From the NCBI GenBank assembly GCA_946480825.1, contig CAMLLG010000040.1:1-36642 (forward strand): a stretch of 36,642 nucleotides of DNA, in the 5' to 3' direction. Shown here piece by piece: positions 1 through 9,205 of the stretch. The stretch comes from an uncultured Lysobacteraceae bacterium. Lineage in GTDB: Bacteria > Pseudomonadota > Gammaproteobacteria > Xanthomonadales > Xanthomonadaceae. The notes beneath the pieces were generated by a model. That model was not told where the DNA came from. It saw only the letters and a list, made by a program, of their open reading frames with translations, and did no database searches. Both the position numbers and the translations under genes were made by a program. Every line of letters starts with the position of its first letter. Position 1 is the first letter of the stretch.

Positions 1-1
1 G

Positions 2-862
2 ATGCTGGCCGGCGGCACCGAATCGATGTCGATGGTGCCGATGATGGGCAACAAGGTCGCGCTCTCGCCGCAGGTCTTCGCGAAGGACGAGAACGTCGCC
101 ATCGCCTACGGTATGGGCATCACCGCCGAGAAGGTGGCCGAGGAGTGGAAGATCTCGCGCGAAGATCAGGACGCCTTCGCGCTTGAATCGCATCGCAAGG
201 CGGTCGCGGCGATCCAGGCCGGCGAATTCAGTGCCGAGATTTCGCCGTACGAAGTGATCTCGCGCATTCCCGATCTCGCCGGCAACGCGGTGCGGGTGAA
301 GAAGAGTCTGATCGAACTGGACGAAGGCCCGCGTCCGGACAGCTCGGCCGAAGGTCTGGCCAAGCTCAAGCCGGTGTTCCGCAACGGCATGTTCGGCGGC
401 ACCGTCACCGCCGGCAACGCCTCGCAGATGAGCGACGGCGCCGCGGCGGTACTGCTGGCTTCGGAACAGGCGATCAAGGATTACGGCCTCACCCCGCTCG
501 CCCGCTTCGTCAGTTTCTCGGTCGCCGGCGTGCGCCCGGAAGTGATGGGCATCGGCCCGATCGCCGCGATTCCGAAGGCGCTGAAGCAGGCCGGCCTCAC
601 CCGGGATCAGCTCGACTGGATCGAACTCAACGAAGCCTTCGCCGCGCAGGCGCTGGCGGTGATCCGGGATCTGGGCCTCGACCCGTCGAAGGTCAACCCG
701 CTGGGCGGCGCGATCGCCCTGGGTCACCCGCTCGGCGCGACCGGTGCGATCCGCACCGCGACCATCGTGCACGGTCTGCGCCGTCGCCAGCAGAAGTACG
801 GCATGGTGACGATGTGCATCGGCACCGGCATGGGCGCCGCGGGCATCTTCGAAGCGCTCTGA
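2..862 (+). CDS. Acetyl-CoA C-acyltransferase (3-ketoacyl-CoA thiolase), 5' partial
   Basis: This is the C-terminal 286 residues of a thiolase that cleaves 3-ketoacyl-CoA with CoA in fatty-acid beta-oxidation, or runs the reverse condensation. The GGTESMS segment at the start is typical of the thiolase middle region, so roughly 100 N-terminal residues, including the nucleophilic cysteine, lie outside the window. The remaining active-site blocks are present: NEAFAAQA near residue 214, [15 protein letters not shown] near 236 (catalytic His) and [10 protein letters not shown] near the end (second catalytic Cys). The first ATG in the window is internal, not a real start. A strong hairpin with a T-run follows the stop, so this is probably the last gene of its transcript. 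Which FadA/FadI/AtoB-type paralogue it is cannot be settled without the N-terminus and upstream genes. Confidence 0.93.
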   Translation: MLAGGTESMSMVPMMGNKVALSPQVFAKDENVAIAYGMGITAEKVAEEWKISREDQDAFALESHRKAVAAIQAGEFSAEISPYEVISRIPDLAGNAVRVKKSLIELDEGPRPDSSAEGLAKLKPVFRNGMFGGTVTAGNASQMSDGAAAVLLASEQAIKDYGLTPLARFVSFSVAGVRPEVMGIGPIAAIPKALKQAGLTRDQLDWIELNEAFAAQALAVIRDLGLDPSKVNPLGGAIALGHPLGATGAIRTATIVHGLRRRQQKYGMVTMCIGTGMGAAGIFEAL

Positions 863-907
863 TCCGGGCGTTCGCGCGTCGCCCGACGAACCTGCAGAAC
901 GAACGGA

Positions 908-937
908 ACGGGGCGCCGATCGCGCCCCGTTTTCTTT
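908..937 (+). terminator. Rho-independent terminator after thiolase gene
   Basis: The arms ACGGGGCG (908-915) and CGCCCCGT (923-930) form a perfect GC-rich stem around a 7-base loop. TTTTCTTT follows. It lies 46 bases past the thiolase stop and just before the end of the convergent cyclase gene, so it mainly serves the plus strand. The minus-strand tail has few T residues. Confidence 0.85.
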
Positions 938-955
938 GGACCGACGCCGGGAGCG

Positions 956-2536
956 TCAGGCGATCTCCGTCGATGCTTCCTGCACGGTCTTTTCCGGCAC
1001 GATGCTTCCCCGCACGATCCTTTGCTGCACGCGATCTTCGTGCGGCTCTTCCAGCGCGAACTCTTCCTGCGCGACCCGGTTGCGGCCGCTGCGCTTGGCG
1101 ACGTACAGCGCGGTATCGGCGCGGAGCCACAGGCTGTCGTAGTCGTCGTCGCCTTTCGCGGTGGCCACGCCGATGCTGAGGCTCGGCTTGATCTCGCCCG
1201 GAAAGGCGCGCGCGGCATCGCGCACCGCATTCACCATCGTCTGCGCGATCGCCGCCGCCGCGGTCTGATCGCAGGCGGGCAGCATCGCGCAGAATTCGTC
1301 GCCGCCGAGACGGCCAAGCAGAGCGTTGTCGCCCAGCGCCTTGCGGCAGATCTTCACCACGAGCGACAGCGCATGATCGCCGGCGGCATGGCCCTCGCGA
1401 TCGTTGATCCGTTTCAGATTGTCCAGATCGATCATCAGCATCGAGGCCTTGCGCCCGTCGACCCGGCTTTGTCGCAGAGTGCGTTCGGCCATTTCGACGA
1501 AGAAATGGCGCGTGTGCGCGCCGGTCAAGGTGTCGTGCGTCAGCAGCTTTTTCAGCTCTTCGCTGCGCGCGTACAGCATGGGCAACGCCATGCTGAAATA
1601 ACTGCCGGCCGCGAAGGTGATCATGGCGCACTGCAGGGTCGCCGCCAGCTCGCCGAGACCGAAAGCCATCGTCAACACCACGAACGTCGCGTCGAACAGC
1701 GCGATCGACACCAGCGACTGCAGCACCGTCTGGGTATGGACCAGCCAAAACTGCAGGACGATGGTCACGAACACCAGCAGGATCAGCGGCCCGTAATCCG
1801 GGTCCGACGCGATCGCCCACAGCGCGCCACCGGCCGCGAGCAGGATGACCGGCAACTTCAGCGCGAACCAGCGGCTACCGACCTGTCGCCTCGGCAGATC
1901 GTCCAGCGCGAACAACGCATCGCGCAACGGCACCCGCATGCGCAGCGCCAGGGCGCGGAACAACAGCAGCGACAGCGGTCCCAGCGCGACGATCGCGGTG
2001 TAATCGCCGATCATCCACGGCAGCACCGCACGCTCGGCGGCCTCGGCCGAGAGATCGCCCATCGCGTAATAAGCGCCGACCCCGCAGAAGGCGGCGAACG
2101 CCGCGGCGACCAGGCCGTACACCAGGAACAGACTGATCGACAGCGGCAACGATGCGCGCCGATCGGCCGACAACGATCGCATCACCGCCTGGGCCAGTAC
2201 GTAATAAGCGAGGCAGTGCGACAGCGCGTAAAGCAACCCGCCGAAGAGGACATCCGCCGTGGACGCGGACGAAGCGTTGCGTTCGGCGGCCGCCAGACTG
2301 CCCAGCAGGCTGGCCACGATCAGCGGGAACAGGGCGCGCCAGCCGAAGACCGCGCAGGCCGCGAACGTGATCGCGGCGGCGGGAAACCAGAGACTGGCGT
2401 AAGGGCCGTACTCCAGCAGCCACGAGGCGTAGTACGCCGCGCATCGCAGCAGCAGAACCACCGTCAGGCAGATCGCCCAACCTCGCCAATGCGGACGAGA
2501 CACGGGCGCCGAATGCGAGATCACCGACACGATCAT
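956..2536 (-). CDS. Membrane diguanylate cyclase (MASE1-like sensor + GGDEF)
   Basis: This 526-residue protein probably makes cyclic di-GMP from two GTP at the inner membrane. Residues about 18-310 form a run of hydrophobic segments resembling the MASE1 sensory domain (for example the LWFPAAAITFAACAVFGW stretch near 49). The GGDEF domain covers about 330-485, with HDTLTGAHTRHFF at 334 and an intact GGDEF signature at 411-415, so the catalytic site looks functional. The RxxD product-inhibition motif expected about five residues before GGDEF is absent; that position reads GDNA/LLGRL. No EAL domain follows. The reading frame stays open upstream to 2881, but that part is not protein-like, so the ATG at 2536 just before the first hydrophobic segment was chosen. 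The gene is last in the minus-strand series, 277 bases after the flavoprotein gene, and may have its own promoter. The input signal cannot be read from the sequence. Confidence 0.9.
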   Translation of the reverse strand: MIVSVISHSAPVSRPHWRGWAICLTVVLLLRCAAYYASWLLEYGPYASLWFPAAAITFAACAVFGWRALFPLIVASLLGSLAAAERNASSASTADVLFGGLLYALSHCLAYYVLAQAVMRSLSADRRASLPLSISLFLVYGLVAAAFAAFCGVGAYYAMGDLSAEAAERAVLPWMIGDYTAIVALGPLSLLLFRALALRMRVPLRDALFALDDLPRRQVGSRWFALKLPVILLAAGGALWAIASDPDYGPLILLVFVTIVLQFWLVHTQTVLQSLVSIALFDATFVVLTMAFGLGELAATLQCAMITFAAGSYFSMALPMLYARSEELKKLLTHDTLTGAHTRHFFVEMAERTLRQSRVDGRKASMLMIDLDNLKRINDREGHAAGDHALSLVVKICRKALGDNALLGRLGGDEFCAMLPACDQTAAAAIAQTMVNAVRDAARAFPGEIKPSLSIGVATAKGDDDYDSLWLRADTALYVAKRSGRNRVAQEEFALEEPHEDRVQQRIVRGSIVPEKTVQEASTEIA

Positions 2537-2813
2537 CCGCCCCGGGCCAAAGCAAGAGGCGGGCTCTGCACGACATCGCGGCGCTTGCGCGCAGGCGTCC
2601 GCGAAGCACGGGCCATGGTCGTCGCCTGTTCCGGCACGGTTCCGAACCGCCTGGTTTGCCGCATTCACCGCCCCCCAAAGCCGACCGCATGGTCGAAGAC
2701 GGCATCCCTGCCCGAACATCCCGTCGCTCGGCAAAGCATCGCCGACGTTGTCACGCAGCATACCGGACGCGGATGAAAACCGGAGCGACACCGGGACGGT
2801 GCGCGAACTCGCT

Positions 2814-4124
2814 TCAATCCCGGCCCACGCGGCGGCGGACGGTCCGTCGGGCGATGCCATCGGCCGCATCCTGCATGGCATCGCGCGCCTGCAACCACCA
2901 GTAACTCAACTGCGCGCCGAGAAAACCCGCGGGTTTCAATGCCGAGATCAGACCGTAGTCGGCGAAAGACCGCCAGCGGTCGTCGCCATCCGCGATGGCC
3001 GCGGCCAGAATTTCGCCCGCGAACGTGGTCGGCGCCACGCCGTGCCCGCCGAAGGCCTGCGCGACCCAGAGTCCGGCGTCGATCCGCCCGATCTGCGGCA
3101 TTTCGTGCCGGGCATAACTCATGAGACCCGACCAGGCCGCTTCGATCCGCACGCCTTCGAGCTGCGGATACACCTTCAACAGATCGCGGTACAGCAGACG
3201 CTGCACCGACGACGGCGATCGGTCGCGCACCGAGATGCGCCCGCCCCAGAGCAACCGCGTATCCGCCAGCGGCCGGTAGTAATCGAACGCGAAGCGGGTG
3301 TCGTAGACCGCGGCACGCGTCGTCATCGCGTCCGCGAGGCGCGGACCGAGCGGCTCGGTCGCCATCACATAGGTCGCGATCGGCAACACCCCCGCATCCA
3401 CGTCGCGGCGCAGGCCGGCGAGATAACCGCCGCAGGCGAGCACCACGTGCTCGGCGCGCACTTCGCCCTGCGGCGTGCGCACCCGCCAACCGGCACCATC
3501 GCGATCCAGCGCGATGGCGGGCGTGCGTTCGAACAGCCGCGCGTCCTGCCCTTCGGCGACGCGCGCCAGGCCGTGCGCGTATTTCAGGGGATGAAAATGG
3601 AATGCGTTCGGCTCGAACAATGCATCGTGATAACGCGCGGTGCGCAGGCGCTCGCGGAGATCTTCGCGATCGACCCACCGCCATTCGACCCCGAACGATT
3701 CGGCCAGCAGTCGCTGGCGCATGCGCAGCCGCGCGGAATCGCGGAACCAGTTCGCCCACAGCACGCCCTCGTCGATGAGGTCGCAATCGATGCCGTAACG
3801 GCGGGCGCGATCGCGGATCAGATTCACCGCCATGACCGTCCCGTCGTGCAATGCCCGCGCCCGCGCCGGACCGAGATCGCGCAGCAGCGACGCTTCGTCG
3901 CGCGAGAATCCCGAAAACACGAAGCCGCCGTTGCGGCCCGAAGCGCCGTGGCCGAGCGTCTGCGCTTCCAGCACGACCGTATCGCGCAGGCCGCGCTCGC
4001 ACAGGCCCAGCGCGGTATTCAGGCCGGCGAAGCCGCCACCGACGATGCAGACGCGCGCATCGATGCGCCCTTCCTGTTCCGGGAAAGCGCGAGTCGGGCC
4101 GAGCGTCGCCCGGTAATAGGTCAT
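2814..4124 (-). CDS. FAD-dependent oxidoreductase, DAO family (PuuB/OrdL-like)
   Basis: This 436-residue flavoprotein belongs to the D-amino-acid-oxidase/glycine-oxidase superfamily. It has an N-terminal FAD-binding Rossmann motif (CIVGGGFAGLNTALGLCERG, near residue 26), a following ASGRNGGFVFSGF loop as in gamma-glutamylputrescine oxidases, and a C-terminal FAD motif (WVAQAFGGHGVAPTTFAGE). The family oxidises amines or amino acids to imines and makes H2O2. The substrate here is unknown, and PuuB-like activity is only inferred from the NGG loop. The ATG at 4124 (MTYYRATLG) is preferred over a TTG at 4139. The gene starts 24 bases after the galU stop and is probably co-transcribed with it, although a metabolic link to UDP-glucose is not obvious. 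The aguA/aguB polyamine genes are about 9.5 kb away on the other strand. Confidence 0.85.
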   Translation of the reverse strand: MTYYRATLGPTRAFPEQEGRIDARVCIVGGGFAGLNTALGLCERGLRDTVVLEAQTLGHGASGRNGGFVFSGFSRDEASLLRDLGPARARALHDGTVMAVNLIRDRARRYGIDCDLIDEGVLWANWFRDSARLRMRQRLLAESFGVEWRWVDREDLRERLRTARYHDALFEPNAFHFHPLKYAHGLARVAEGQDARLFERTPAIALDRDGAGWRVRTPQGEVRAEHVVLACGGYLAGLRRDVDAGVLPIATYVMATEPLGPRLADAMTTRAAVYDTRFAFDYYRPLADTRLLWGGRISVRDRSPSSVQRLLYRDLLKVYPQLEGVRIEAAWSGLMSYARHEMPQIGRIDAGLWVAQAFGGHGVAPTTFAGEILAAAIADGDDRWRSFADYGLISALKPAGFLGAQLSYWWLQARDAMQDAADGIARRTVRRRVGRD

Positions 4125-4148
4125 GTCCAGCGGCAACAAGCGGCGGCG

Positions 4149-5060
4149 TCAGTCGAGGTCGACCACCCCGAGTTCGCTGAGCGCGTTCTGCATCATGCCG
4201 CGTGCGGCGTCGCTCAAGGTTTCGTGATCGAGAGCGTAGCGGATCGTGGCCTCGATCAGCCCGAGATGAGTGCCGCAGTCGAACCGCGTTCCCTGGAAGC
4301 GATAGGCGTGCACCGGTTTGCGCGCGAGCAGTGTCGCGATGGCATCGGTGAGCTGGATCTCGCCGCCGGCGCCGGGCGTGGTGCTTTCGAGCAGATCGAA
4401 AATACCGCCGTCCAGAACATAGCGGCCGACGACCGCGAGATTGCTCGGGGCATCGGCGGGCTTCGGCTTCTCGACGATCTGGGTGATCCGGCCGCTGCGG
4501 CCGTTGAAACCCTCGGTCGCGACGATGCCGTAACTGGCGGTCTGTTCGCGCGGCACATCCTGCACGGCGATGACGCTGGCGCCGCTGGCCTCGGCCGCAT
4601 CCGCCATCTGCTTGAGGGCACCGGGACCGCCCGAACCCTGGCGCCCGTTCCAGATCAGATCGTCCGGCAGCAGGACCGCGAAGGGTTCGTCGCCGACGAT
4701 CGGCTTCGCGCACAGCACCGCATGGCCCAACCCCAGCGCCTCGGCCTGAGTCACGAACACCGCGCGCACGTGCGGAGGCAGCACGTTGCGGACCATTTCG
4801 AGCTGTTCGAACTTGCCGGATTTCTCCAGCTTCTGCTCCAGCTCGTAGGCCTTGTCGAAATAGTCGGCGACCGAATGCTTGTAGCGATTGGTCACGAAGA
4901 TCAGCGTGTCGCAACCGGCCTCGACCGCCTCGTCCACGGCGTACTGGATCAACGGCCGGTCGACGATCGGCAGCATCTCCTTCGGGACGGTCTTGGTGGC
5001 GGGAAGGAAACGGGTGCCTAGACCGGCCACCGGAAACACGGCTTTGCGGATACGGGCCAT
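4149..5060 (-). CDS. galU: UTP--glucose-1-phosphate uridylyltransferase
   Basis: This 303-residue enzyme makes UDP-glucose from UTP and glucose-1-phosphate, the entry point to LPS core, exopolysaccharide and glucan synthesis. The nucleotidyltransferase signature GLGTRFLPATKTVPKEMLP lies at about residues 13-31. It is followed by DRPLIQYAVDEAVEAG, by LLPDDLI (metal/sugar-phosphate site), by the conserved EKP near 197, and by FDCGTHLG near the end. The length matches bacterial GalU. It starts 36 bases downstream of the WbpM-like gene on the same strand and belongs to the same envelope-sugar block. No internal promoter was evident. The identification is firm. Confidence 0.96.
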   Translation of the reverse strand: MARIRKAVFPVAGLGTRFLPATKTVPKEMLPIVDRPLIQYAVDEAVEAGCDTLIFVTNRYKHSVADYFDKAYELEQKLEKSGKFEQLEMVRNVLPPHVRAVFVTQAEALGLGHAVLCAKPIVGDEPFAVLLPDDLIWNGRQGSGGPGALKQMADAAEASGASVIAVQDVPREQTASYGIVATEGFNGRSGRITQIVEKPKPADAPSNLAVVGRYVLDGGIFDLLESTTPGAGGEIQLTDAIATLLARKPVHAYRFQGTRFDCGTHLGLIEATIRYALDHETLSDAARGMMQNALSELGVVDLD

Positions 5061-5096
5061 CGGGTCCTGCGGAAAATGTCTGCGATCGACGGGCGA

Positions 5097-7010
5097 TCAG
5101 GTTCTGCGCGCGTTGCGCGCCGGGAAAGCGACCACCGTGGCCGCATGCGGAATATCGGTGTCGCCGGGCTGCATCGGCGCGAACTCCGGCACCGCTTCGC
5201 GCAGCATCGCCGCGAGCGCGTCGAGGTCGTAGTGCGCGCTGGCATCGCGCATGCGCAGCAGCGCACCGGCGATGGCGTCCGCGTGCACCTGCCTCGGCGC
5301 CGCCTGCAGGATCTTGGGATGCGATGTCGGACGATAGCGTTCGTCGGCATGAAACAGGGTTTCGTGAAGCTTCTCGCCCGGGCGCAGGCCGGTGTAGACG
5401 ATGGCGACATCGCGCCCCGGTTGCTTGCCGGCGAGGCGGATCATCTGCTCGGCGAGCACCCGGATCGAAACCGGTTCGCCCATGTCGAGCGTGTAGATGG
5501 CCTGCTGCGAGCCGATCGCCGACGCCTGCAGGATCAATTGGCAGGCTTCCGGGATGGTCATGAAGAAGCGCGTGACCTCGGGGTCGGTCACCGTCACCGG
5601 GCCACCGCCGCGGATCTGCTCGCGGAACAGCGGGACGACGCTGCCGGCGGAATCCAGCACGTTGCCGAAGCGCACGGTCACGAAGCGGGTCGAACGCGGC
5701 ACCGCGAGCGACTGGCAGAGCATTTCGGCGAGACGCTTGGTGGCGCCGAGCACGTTCACCGGATCCACCGCCTTGTCGGTGGAGATCAGCACGAAAGTGC
5801 CGACATCCGCGGCGGCGCTTTCGCGGGCCACGGTCTCGGTCGCGAGCACGTTGTTGCGGACCGCTTCGCGCAACTGCGTTTCCAGCAGCGGCACCTGTTT
5901 GTAGGCGGCGGCATGGAACACCGCATCGGGCTTCACCAGATCCAGCGCGTAGCGAATCACCGCCGGGTCGCCGCAGTCGCCGAGCACCGGCGCCAGCTCG
6001 ATCTGCGGAAAATCGCGACGCAGGCGCATCTGCGTGGTCACCAGCGCCAATTCGTCGATCTCGACCAGGGCGATCCGGGTGGCGCCATGACGCGCGCACT
6101 GCCGGCAGAGTTCGGAGCCGATCGAGCCGCCGGCGCCGGTGACCAGCACCGTGCGCCCGCCGAGCCAGTCGCGCATCGCCTTCCAGTCCGGCACCACCGT
6201 CGCACGACCGAGCAGGTCTTCGATCGCGACTTCCTTCAGCTCGCCGGGAAGCGAACGGCCTTCGAGGATGTCGTTGAGTCTCGGCACCATCCGGAACGGC
6301 AGGCCGGTGCGCTCGCAGGCCTCGATCACCCGGCGCATGCGCTGGGCATCAAGCGACGGCATCGCGATCACCAGCAGCTTGGCCGCGGTCTCGGGCGCGA
6401 TCCGCGCCACTTCCTCGATCTTGCCCAGCACCGGCACGCCGTGCAGATGGCTGCCGCGCAGTTTCACCGCATCGTCGAGAAAGCCGACCGGCTGGTACGC
6501 GCCGGTACGGCGCAGGTCGCGGACCAGGGCTTCGCCGGCCCGACCAGCGCCGAGAATCAGCACGCGCACCGCGGATTTGTCGCTGTTGATGCGGCCATGA
6601 TCTTTCCAGGACCGGTACAGCAACCGCGGCGCGCCGAGCATCAGGGTCATCACGAACGGGTACATCACCAGCACCGAACGCGGCGTCTGCCCAAGGCGGT
6701 TGTAGATGAAGAGCACCAGCAGAACGGCGAGCAGACCGAACAGACTCGCCTTGAGAATATTGAGGAGATCGGGGACGCTCGCGAAGCGCCAGACCCCGCG
6801 ATAGAGGCCGACCTGCCAGAACACCAACCCCTGTGCGATGAGCACCAGCAGGGCTTCGGTCGTCCACAGCGATGGCCGGGCCGCGGTATCGACCATCGCG
6901 TAACGGAATTGCAGCAGCGCCGTCCAGCACAGCCAGACCATGCACAGATCGTGGAGAACAATCGTCGTCCTGGGCCAGGCAGTGGCGAGACGGTCTTTCA
7001 ATCTACTCAT
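5097..7010 (-). CDS. WbpM/CapD-like membrane nucleotide-sugar 4,6-dehydratase
   Basis: This 637-residue polysaccharide-biosynthesis protein resembles WbpM, which removes water from UDP-GlcNAc (C4,C6) to feed QuiNAc/FucNAc-type sugars into O-antigen. Residues about 12-135 contain four membrane segments. A first Rossmann-like domain begins at LILGAGRAGE (151). The SDR catalytic domain begins at TGAGGSIGSE (291), with STDKA at 410-414 and LGATKR at 421-426. In WbpM-type enzymes the catalytic Tyr of the SDR YxxxK motif is usually Met; here that position is Leu421, with Lys425 kept. The start ATG overlaps the stop of the transferase gene upstream (ATGA, 7007-7010), indicating translational coupling. 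The frame is open further upstream, but that part is antisense-type translation inside the neighbouring gene. The exact nucleotide sugar is not known. Confidence 0.9.
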   Translation of the reverse strand: MSRLKDRLATAWPRTTIVLHDLCMVWLCWTALLQFRYAMVDTAARPSLWTTEALLVLIAQGLVFWQVGLYRGVWRFASVPDLLNILKASLFGLLAVLLVLFIYNRLGQTPRSVLVMYPFVMTLMLGAPRLLYRSWKDHGRINSDKSAVRVLILGAGRAGEALVRDLRRTGAYQPVGFLDDAVKLRGSHLHGVPVLGKIEEVARIAPETAAKLLVIAMPSLDAQRMRRVIEACERTGLPFRMVPRLNDILEGRSLPGELKEVAIEDLLGRATVVPDWKAMRDWLGGRTVLVTGAGGSIGSELCRQCARHGATRIALVEIDELALVTTQMRLRRDFPQIELAPVLGDCGDPAVIRYALDLVKPDAVFHAAAYKQVPLLETQLREAVRNNVLATETVARESAAADVGTFVLISTDKAVDPVNVLGATKRLAEMLCQSLAVPRSTRFVTVRFGNVLDSAGSVVPLFREQIRGGGPVTVTDPEVTRFFMTIPEACQLILQASAIGSQQAIYTLDMGEPVSIRVLAEQMIRLAGKQPGRDVAIVYTGLRPGEKLHETLFHADERYRPTSHPKILQAAPRQVHADAIAGALLRMRDASAHYDLDALAAMLREAVPEFAPMQPGDTDIPHAATVVAFPARNARRT

Positions 7011-8026
7011 GCGTCCACTCCCAGGTTCTCGGTGCGAACGGCCCGCCCTCTCAGCCAGAGCCAGAGCGCGCACCCGGATACCACCCACAGCACCGCCGAC
7101 ATGACGATCCCGCTTCCATCCCCCCCCGAGAGCCAAACCATGGCCGTACAACCCGAAAGCGTCCATACCGCATAACACATCGTGACCCGCACGTGGCTGC
7201 CGGTACGCCGTGCCCAACGCTGGTAAGCGTGCTCGACGTGCGCGGTCCACCATCGTTCGCCGCGCAGCATTCTCGTCGTCAGAGTGAGCCCTGCGTCGAG
7301 CAGAAACGCACCCAGCGGCAACAACAGCAGCGGCCAAGCCACGGGCCTCAATCCGTCGAGCGCACATCCGGCCAAGAGCGCCAGCATGAAACCCAACGTC
7401 CCGCTGCCCACATCCCCCAGAAAAATCCTGGCCTTGGGGAAATTGAACGGCAGGAAGCCAAAGACTGCCGCGATGAACGCCAACCCCAGATGAACCGCGA
7501 CCGCCGCTCCCGCCAGCCAGGACAGCCATGAGAACGCGGAGGCCGCAAGGATCGCCTGGGTCGAGGCCAGACCATCGATGCCATCCATGAAATTCCAGAT
7601 ATTCACCAGCGAAAGCGACAGCATGAAGACAGCGATCGAAACTTCGGGACTGCGGCCGGACAGATAGAAACCCGTCATCAGCCAACCCGAAGCGACGACA
7701 TGCACCGCCAGACGCGACCATGGCGAGAGCGGCCGGTGATCGTCCAGCCAGCCGATGCCGGCCACCAGCAACAACCCGAAGCCGGCGCAGACCAGCAGCA
7801 CGACCTCACCCGGCTGGCGCACCGTCATCGCGACGATCGCCACCAGCATCGCGATCGAGATCGCGATCCCGCCGCCACGCGGCGTCGCCGTGGCATGGCT
7901 GCGACGTTCGCCCGGCTGATCGAGCAATCTGCGATGCAGCGCATAAACGCGGGCCGCCCACGTGCCCGCGGCGGCGATGGCCGCGAACAATGCGCACCAG
8001 ATCAAGGTTCCGAGCGGGAGGGTCAT
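7007..8026 (-). CDS. Polyprenyl-phosphate sugar-1-phosphate transferase (WecA/WbpL family)
   Basis: This 339-residue integral membrane enzyme of glycosyltransferase family 4 moves an N-acetylhexosamine-1-phosphate from a UDP-sugar onto undecaprenyl phosphate, the first step of O-antigen or related glycan assembly. About ten hydrophobic segments span the protein. Conserved family signatures are PRGGG near residue 49, the Asp pair in WLDDHRP near 93, NFMDGIDGLA near 145, FNFPKARIFLGDVGS near 194 and the C-terminal HVEHAYQRW (His-rich substrate motif). The ATG at 8026 shares its A with the lapB stop (TGATG), which decides the start over an upstream ATG at 8092 inside lapB. Its direct partner downstream is WbpM-like, the same pairing as WbpL-WbpM, so WbpL is the nearest functional model. 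Confidence 0.9.
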   Translation of the reverse strand: MTLPLGTLIWCALFAAIAAAGTWAARVYALHRRLLDQPGERRSHATATPRGGGIAISIAMLVAIVAMTVRQPGEVVLLVCAGFGLLLVAGIGWLDDHRPLSPWSRLAVHVVASGWLMTGFYLSGRSPEVSIAVFMLSLSLVNIWNFMDGIDGLASTQAILAASAFSWLSWLAGAAVAVHLGLAFIAAVFGFLPFNFPKARIFLGDVGSGTLGFMLALLAGCALDGLRPVAWPLLLLPLGAFLLDAGLTLTTRMLRGERWWTAHVEHAYQRWARRTGSHVRVTMCYAVWTLSGCTAMVWLSGGDGSGIVMSAVLWVVSGCALWLWLRGRAVRTENLGVDA

Positions 8027-9204
8027 CAGACCACGGCGTAGTTCAGCAGCGGCTTCACGCTTCCCCATTCCTTGCAACTGGGGCACTGCCAATGATGGCT
8101 GCGCGCGCCGAAACCGCAGCGGTTGCAGCGATAACTCGGATTGCGGACCAGCAGTTGCTCGGTCACATGCTTGAGATCGTGGAGAGTCGCGGTCGGGTCC
8201 GTATGATCTGCGAGGCTGAGGTCGATCAGCGCCGCCTCACCGCGCACCGACGGCCGCTCCTTGAGCTGCCGCGCCAGATAATCCCGCGCCGCATGCACGC
8301 CCTCGCCCGCTTCGACCAGCTTCGTCAACGCCAGCACCGGCGCGATGCCGCGGTAGTGCTCGCACATCTCCGTCAGGAAGGTGCGCGCACCGCTGGGGTC
8401 GCCGACCTGCTCGTAGCAGACCAGCAGCGAGGGCAGGATGTCGGGAAGATAGTCGGGGTCGTGGCGCGCGGCGCGTTCGTAAGCGCGGATGGCGACGGGA
8501 TGGCGACCGGCATCGAACTCGATCCGCCCCTCCAGCATGCCTGCGCGCACGGTAGTCGAATCGGCAGCGTAGGCGCGCGCGATCGCCGCCCGCGCCTGGT
8601 CGATTTCGCCCGCGGCGCGATGCCGTTCCGCCAGTTCGCATTCGAACTGCGCGATCAGCTTGCCCATCGGCTCGCCGGTCGCGGCTTCGTAGCGCGAAGC
8701 CTTGTCGATCGCCTTCTGCCAGTCGCGCTCCGCCTGATAGATGCCGATCAGGTGCCGCAGCGCCTGCGGCGCGCGGTCGTCGAGCTTCGCCAGATCGGTG
8801 AACACGGTTTCGGCGCGATCGAGTAGACCGGAACGCATGTAATCCTCGCCCAGCGCCAGCAGCGCCTGCACCCGCTGCGTGTCGCTCAGATCGGACCGCT
8901 GCACGAGCCCCTGATGCAGACGGATCGCACGGTCGACCTCGCCGCGGCGACGGAACAGATGTCCCAGCGCGACCTGGGTCTCGAACGTGTCCTTGTCCAG
9001 CTCGGCCACGTGCAGGAACAATTCGATGGCCTTGTCCGGCTGCTCGTTGAGCAGATAGTTCAGACCGCGGAAATAGGTGGTGGACAGCCGGCTGACCTGA
9101 TGATCGCTGTGACGCTCGCCGCCGCGGCGACCGACGACCCAACCGACGATGGCCGCCAGCGGGATCAACAGGAAATACCAGAACCACTCGGAGATGAAGG
9201 CCAT
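8026..9204 (-). CDS. lapB: Lipopolysaccharide assembly protein B
   Basis: This 392-residue LapB/YciM protein is known in E. coli to present LpxC to the FtsH protease and so set the rate of lipid A synthesis. The N-terminus has one membrane anchor (EWFWYFLLIPLAAIVGWVVG), followed by GERHSDHQVSRLSTTYFRGLNYLLNEQPDKA-type sequence that begins a series of TPR helices. The C-terminus carries a rubredoxin-like zinc site made of CNRCG and CPSC about 15 residues apart. These three parts, in this order and length, are diagnostic. The start at 9204 is one base after the lapA stop, and the stop overlaps the start of the sugar-phosphate transferase gene, so the three genes are translated as a coupled set. 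Confidence 0.95.
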   Translation of the reverse strand: MAFISEWFWYFLLIPLAAIVGWVVGRRGGERHSDHQVSRLSTTYFRGLNYLLNEQPDKAIELFLHVAELDKDTFETQVALGHLFRRRGEVDRAIRLHQGLVQRSDLSDTQRVQALLALGEDYMRSGLLDRAETVFTDLAKLDDRAPQALRHLIGIYQAERDWQKAIDKASRYEAATGEPMGKLIAQFECELAERHRAAGEIDQARAAIARAYAADSTTVRAGMLEGRIEFDAGRHPVAIRAYERAARHDPDYLPDILPSLLVCYEQVGDPSGARTFLTEMCEHYRGIAPVLALTKLVEAGEGVHAARDYLARQLKERPSVRGEAALIDLSLADHTDPTATLHDLKHVTEQLLVRNPSYRCNRCGFGARSHHWQCPSCKEWGSVKPLLNYAVV

Positions 9205-9205
9205 C

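Noticed and set aside
2537..2881. N-terminal extension of the GGDEF protein
   Set aside because: The frame is open, but the residues lack membrane or domain character; the ATG at 2536 sits directly before the sensory membrane domain.
2665..6099. A 1144-codon minus-strand open frame across galU and the flavoprotein gene
   Set aside because: Arg/Ala-rich low-complexity translation in another frame of two firmly identified genes.
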